9,875 nucleotides of DNA from Chitinophaga pinensis (GTDB lineage Bacteria; Bacteroidota; Bacteroidia; Flavobacteriales_D; Crocinitomicaceae). Location of the stretch: positions 1 through 9,875 of the forward strand of contig CAMATR010000035.1 in assembly GCA_945861175.1 (NCBI GenBank), in the 5' to 3' direction. This document shows positions 6,895 through 9,875 of the stretch, piece by piece. The notes beneath the pieces were generated by a model that was not told where the DNA came from, searched no databases, and saw only the letters and a list, made by a program, of their open reading frames with translations. Made by a program: the position numbers and the translations under genes. Within the stretch, counting starts at the first letter, position 1. The number at the start of each line of letters is the position of its first letter.

Positions 6895-8687
6895 TTAGCT
6901 ATTTTTCTTAACCAATAGTTCCTTAATTTCTCTTTAGTATCATCCTCCAATACTTTGAACTGGTATTGCGGGAAATCATACATAGTCATTTTGACCGACA
7001 GTTCATATAATACTTCATCTCTGGCAACAAGTATTTTGAAGGACTCTCCATTATCCAATCCGTAGACAAATTGTTCGAAAGAGGTTCGATCTACGCGGTA
7101 TCCATTGCAACCAATTAACTCATCATTTACAGAAAGCCCAGCCATTTCAGCGGCTGAACCTGCTCGAATAGAGCGAACAGTTGTTCTACCGCCATCATCT
7201 CTCAATCCTGCACCAAAAGAAACTCTCGGCGATCCAATTTCATTCACTTGAATCCCAACTTTAGCAAATATTTGAGCCAGAGGTGCAGTAGCTGTTCCAT
7301 TCACATATTTAGCAAAAAAAACATCTAGGTTTTCCCCTAATAACTCTTCAAGTTCAACTTTAAATTCTTTTTCTGAAAAACCTCTATTGAGCTTCTTGTA
7401 ATATTTATTATACAATTGTTGCAGAAAATGATCCAAGCATTTTTTACCATCGTATTTTGCAATAATCATTACATCAATCAATGCCGCAAGCATTTGACCT
7501 CGAGAATAATAGGTCATTGTTGTATTCGAACTATTTTCGTTAGGTCGATAAGCCTTGATCCACGCATCAAAACTAGCATGAGCAACTGGTTGCAAGCGGG
7601 CACCCAAAGATCCTTCTACATAATTCACGGTACTTTGTAACTTTTGCAGATAATTATTTTCATCGGTATACCCAGCTCTCAGCAATAAAAGTTCATCATA
7701 ATAAGTAGTAAATCCTTCCATAACCCATAAGAGTGAAGTGTAATTTTCCTCGTCGTAATTGAATGGGCCTAGTTCGATGGGGCGAATTCGTTTCACATTC
7801 CATAAATGAAAATATTCATGCGCTACAAGGGATAAAAATCCGAAGTATTCCTCTCCTTCATAGGTCCACCGATTCACACTTAGTGTGCACGAATTGGAAT
7901 GCTCCAAGCCACCTTGTCCATTCACAACATTGTGAATTATGAAAGTATATTCCTTGTTTGGATTTTCACCAATAACATTTGTTGCAGTTTCGACAATTTT
8001 TGCCATATCTATTTTCAACCTTTCCACGCTGTAATTGCCTGCCCCATAAATTGCGACTGTATGTAAAACACCCGCAGCTTTAAACGTGAAAATATCCTGA
8101 TTTCCAATTTCAATAGGGCAATCTATTAATTCATCATAATTTTTAAAAGTAAATGTTTGCTCACCATCAGCAGCAACAGACTCATTTACCTTTGACAAGG
8201 CTGTAGAAACTTTTTTGAAATCCTTAAATGGAAAAACTGATAATCTTCCGGTTTTTTCTTGGTGACCATCTACATACATAAAAACCCCTGCACCACTCAC
8301 AAAACCATGAGTTAGATCCAAGAAACTAGTTCGAACAGATAATTCAAAAGAATAAACTTCATAGGAAACAATTATCTTCTTAGCGCCACCTTTAGAAATA
8401 GCCCATGCATTTTTACTTTTCTTATTAACAGAAAGCAATTGCCCATTTTCATCTATTGCTTTTACTAAATCTACATTTCTTGAAAATTCACGCACCAAAT
8501 AGGATCCAGGCGCCCACACGGGAAGTTTTAATGTTACTTCATTTTCTTTAAAATCAGTAAGCTCCATTTCTATCTGAAAATAATGGTTTTGCGGTTTTTC
8601 CATTTTCAGACGGTAGTTAACTGATTGCCCGAATGAAAGAAAGCTCAACGCAATTAGAAAACTAGAAATGATCAACTTTAATTTCAT
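6891..8687 (-). CDS. Secreted M61 family metallopeptidase with PDZ domain
   Basis: 598 residues, about the normal length for M61 (glycyl-aminopeptidase-like) proteins. A signal peptide (MKLKLIISSFLIALSFLSFGQ) directs export. The M61 N-terminal beta domain follows (about 22-180, including the conserved LPVWAPGSYLVREFSRNV). The gluzincin catalytic domain has GGLEHSNS at 259-266, the zinc motif HEYFH at 290-294 with catalytic E291, WNVKRIRP just after, and the third zinc ligand E324 in WVMEGFTTYYDE. A PDZ domain covers roughly 490-575 (GAGLRDDGG, then AGLSVNDELIGCNG). All catalytic residues are present, so it should be an active zinc peptidase in the periplasm or envelope; related enzymes prefer N-terminal Gly or Ala, but the substrate here is not known. 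A -7 promoter box lies 14 bases upstream and the BNR gene is coupled downstream. Confidence 0.92.
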   Translation of the reverse strand: MKLKLIISSFLIALSFLSFGQSVNYRLKMEKPQNHYFQIEMELTDFKENEVTLKLPVWAPGSYLVREFSRNVDLVKAIDENGQLLSVNKKSKNAWAISKGGAKKIIVSYEVYSFELSVRTSFLDLTHGFVSGAGVFMYVDGHQEKTGRLSVFPFKDFKKVSTALSKVNESVAADGEQTFTFKNYDELIDCPIEIGNQDIFTFKAAGVLHTVAIYGAGNYSVERLKIDMAKIVETATNVIGENPNKEYTFIIHNVVNGQGGLEHSNSCTLSVNRWTYEGEEYFGFLSLVAHEYFHLWNVKRIRPIELGPFNYDEENYTSLLWVMEGFTTYYDELLLLRAGYTDENNYLQKLQSTVNYVEGSLGARLQPVAHASFDAWIKAYRPNENSSNTTMTYYSRGQMLAALIDVMIIAKYDGKKCLDHFLQQLYNKYYKKLNRGFSEKEFKVELEELLGENLDVFFAKYVNGTATAPLAQIFAKVGIQVNEIGSPRVSFGAGLRDDGGRTTVRSIRAGSAAEMAGLSVNDELIGCNGYRVDRTSFEQFVYGLDNGESFKILVARDEVLYELSVKMTMYDFPQYQFKVLEDDTKEKLRNYWLRKIAK

Positions 8688-8701
8688 AGTGTTGTTTTTT
8701 T

Positions 8702-8709
8702 CAAAGATA
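8702..8709 (-). promoter_or_regulatory. Bacteroidota-type -7 promoter box before the M61 peptidase gene
   Basis: On the minus strand TATCTTTG (8709 to 8702) matches TAnnTTTG exactly. It is followed by a 14-base A-rich leader and the M61 ATG at 8687. The spacing resembles that of the DUF3822 promoter. No clear TTG is found at the -33 distance. It would allow the M61-BNR pair to be transcribed separately from the transglutaminase-like gene, which ends 69 bases upstream of the M61 start. Confidence 0.48.
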
Positions 8710-8756
8710 CATTTTGGAAACGGGAAGAGAAATTAATAGAGAAGGAATTCTTTCAA

Positions 8757-9404
8757 TTACAGATGTGAAAATGAAAATTCTTTGGAAGAATAGACATTTT
8801 CAAAAAGATGCGGATAATATTTTTTCATTTCACTATTCATAAGTTCAATAGGTACATCATTAAATGTGCCATAAAAATGGAGGTATTCCATGAATTTTCG
8901 TCCAGCATCATATTGCTGGAAAAGGGAGTCGTTGATGCCATCCCATTCCAACGGCTCAACCTTGGAAATAGCACAAATTCTTCGATCAAATGCAGGAGTG
9001 CATTTTACCCATTTTTCTTCTATGAATAATTCTGTAAATCCATGAAAAACAATTTCTTCTCGACCGAGATAAGTAACTAATTTTTCCACTCCGATATGGT
9101 TACTGACAACCGCATAACCTAAGCGTGAAGGAATATTGAATTTTCTCGCTAAAGCAGCTAGCAAAGTTGATTTCTCAACACACCAAGCCCTTTTCTTCAG
9201 TAGAACTGATGATGCTCTCAATCCTACATATCTAAGATCCAGATGGTATGGGTCATATAAAAACGAATCTCTAACGAGATAATACAATGCAATCGCTAAT
9301 TCTTTTTGCGGAAGAGAAGTATCTATAGTCTTCGAGAAATCATCCATCTTAGGATGGCTAAAATCTAAAAAATGTGTACTTGTAAGATACTCTTTCATCA
9401 ACAT
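8757..9404 (-). CDS. Transglutaminase-like domain protein
   Basis: 215 residues with a transglutaminase-like (papain-fold) core. The likely catalytic triad is C75 in RAWCVEKSTLLAALARKFNIPSR (72-94), H121 in FHGFTELFIEEKW (120-132) and D140 in PAFD. The Cys motif followed by a helix and IPSR is typical of bacterial transglut_core proteins, which act mainly as peptidases, amidases or cross-linkers rather than true transglutaminases. No signal peptide or membrane segment is present, so it is probably cytosolic. The ATG at 9404 was taken as start; a second ATG at 9398 (M3) is equally possible. It sits 80 bases downstream of shikimate kinase on the same strand and 69 bases upstream of the M61 gene. 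Substrate unknown; the fold assignment is good. Confidence 0.82.
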   Translation of the reverse strand: MLMKEYLTSTHFLDFSHPKMDDFSKTIDTSLPQKELAIALYYLVRDSFLYDPYHLDLRYVGLRASSVLLKKRAWCVEKSTLLAALARKFNIPSRLGYAVVSNHIGVEKLVTYLGREEIVFHGFTELFIEEKWVKCTPAFDRRICAISKVEPLEWDGINDSLFQQYDAGRKFMEYLHFYGTFNDVPIELMNSEMKKYYPHLFENVYSSKEFSFSHL

Positions 9405-9484
9405 TACTAATTATTATCTTCAGATTAATTTTTAAAAAATTGAGCCCATAGCCCTATTTCAGTTCCTATTTTTTGATGGAATAC

Positions 9485-9875
9485 TCAATGATTAGCACCT
9501 ACTATTTCGTATAATTTATCAATTGTTAATTCATCGTCATTGATAACAATACTTGCCTGCTCATAAAATTTCTCACGCAATGTTAAACGATCGGCCACAA
9601 GTGATTCAATTTGCTCCTTATTCATTCCAACAATTAACGGGCGATGTTCAGTATCCATAATTAATCTTCGCACCAATTCATCTTTCGAAACCTTTAAGTA
9701 AATAGTCGTTCCCATTCCATTCAACTTGGGCATCATCCCATCAATTGTAGGAAGACCCCCACCAACTGATATTACACAATCAGTCTTGTAAGATAGATCC
9801 TCGACTATCTCCTTTTCAAGCAAACGAAATTTAGCCTCCCCTTTGAAAGTAAAGATTTCATTTATCGATATCTTT
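9485..9875 (-). CDS. aroK: Shikimate kinase, C-terminal three quarters
   Basis: The gene enters from the right edge; 129 codons plus the stop are visible and about 40 N-terminal residues, including the Walker A loop, lie outside. Shikimate kinase phosphorylates shikimate at the 3-hydroxyl with ATP in the chorismate (aromatic amino acid) pathway, in the cytosol. Visible family features in order are SINEIFTFKGEAKFRLLEKE, matching the usual SIxEIFxxxGExxFRxLE with the shikimate-binding arginine; VISVGGGLPT, the GGG shikimate-binding loop; the strand TTIYLKV; and the lid segment EHRPLI carrying the conserved RPL arginine. The reading frame is open to the window edge with no start required at the internal TTG at 9823. 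Nothing looks degraded in the visible part. Confidence 0.9.
   Translation of the reverse strand, partial: KISINEIFTFKGEAKFRLLEKEIVEDLSYKTDCVISVGGGLPTIDGMMPKLNGMGTTIYLKVSKDELVRRLIMDTEHRPLIVGMNKEQIESLVADRLTLREKFYEQASIVINDDELTIDKLYEIVGANH

Noticed and set aside
9427..9441. AT-only near-palindrome between shikimate kinase and the transglutaminase-like gene, considered as a terminator
   Set aside because: It has no GC stem and is off by one from symmetry; such runs are expected in AT-rich intergenic DNA.
9443..9457. Short tandem-like AGCCCAT/AGCCCTAT repeat
   Set aside because: Two imperfect copies only, with no further units or palindrome nearby; compatible with chance.
9485..9823. Shikimate kinase starting at the TTG at 9823
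   Set aside because: The frame stays open to the window edge and the upstream residues match the conserved SIxEIFxxxGExxFR segment, so the real start lies outside the window.

Overview
The window looks like an ordinary, compact stretch of chromosome from a member of the Bacteroidota, most likely Flavobacteriales. The reasons are an AT-rich composition, A-rich leaders in place of strong Shine-Dalgarno sequences, exact matches to the Bacteroidota -7 promoter box TAnnTTTG (360-367 plus, 8702-8709 minus), a DUF3822 gene (a family I know only from Bacteroidota) joined to rsmD, and several exported proteins of types common in that phylum. I cannot name a species. No RNA gene, mobile element, CRISPR array, integrase or phage gene is visible, and no gene-free stretch exceeds about 100 bases.

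Layout. At the left edge (1-282, minus) is the first 94 codons of a RecD-like helicase/AAA ATPase. It diverges across a 101-base spacer from a rightward block: DUF3822 (384-1139), rsmD (1130-1675), coaD (1685-2140) and an exported thioredoxin-fold protein without the redox CXXC (2172-3635). After a possible terminator (3649-3681) come a nitroreductase (3722-4309), an outer-membrane beta-barrel protein (4382-5143) and a DUF985/Cupin_5 protein (5127-5618). The right half reads leftward. From the right edge it holds shikimate kinase (9485-9875, N-terminus cut off), a cytosolic transglutaminase-like protein (8757-9404), a secreted M61 PDZ-metallopeptidase (6891-8687) and a secreted BNR/Asp-box repeat protein (5599-6894). 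The two halves meet tail to tail with a 20-base coding overlap at 5599-5618.

How the genes fit together. DUF3822-rsmD-coaD is a tightly packed housekeeping unit: an rRNA methyltransferase and the penultimate CoA enzyme follow a protein of unknown function whose stop codon lies inside the start of rsmD. The M61 peptidase and the BNR protein share an ATGA stop/start overlap, so they are probably co-translated and both exported. Shikimate kinase is biosynthetic. The nitroreductase, barrel and cupin proteins have no obvious common pathway.

I looked for an undescribed system and found no convincing one. The observations most worth following are the thioredoxin-fold protein without cysteines at its active site, the M61/BNR coupled pair, and the TTG-started, methionine-free DUF3822 protein locked to rsmD.
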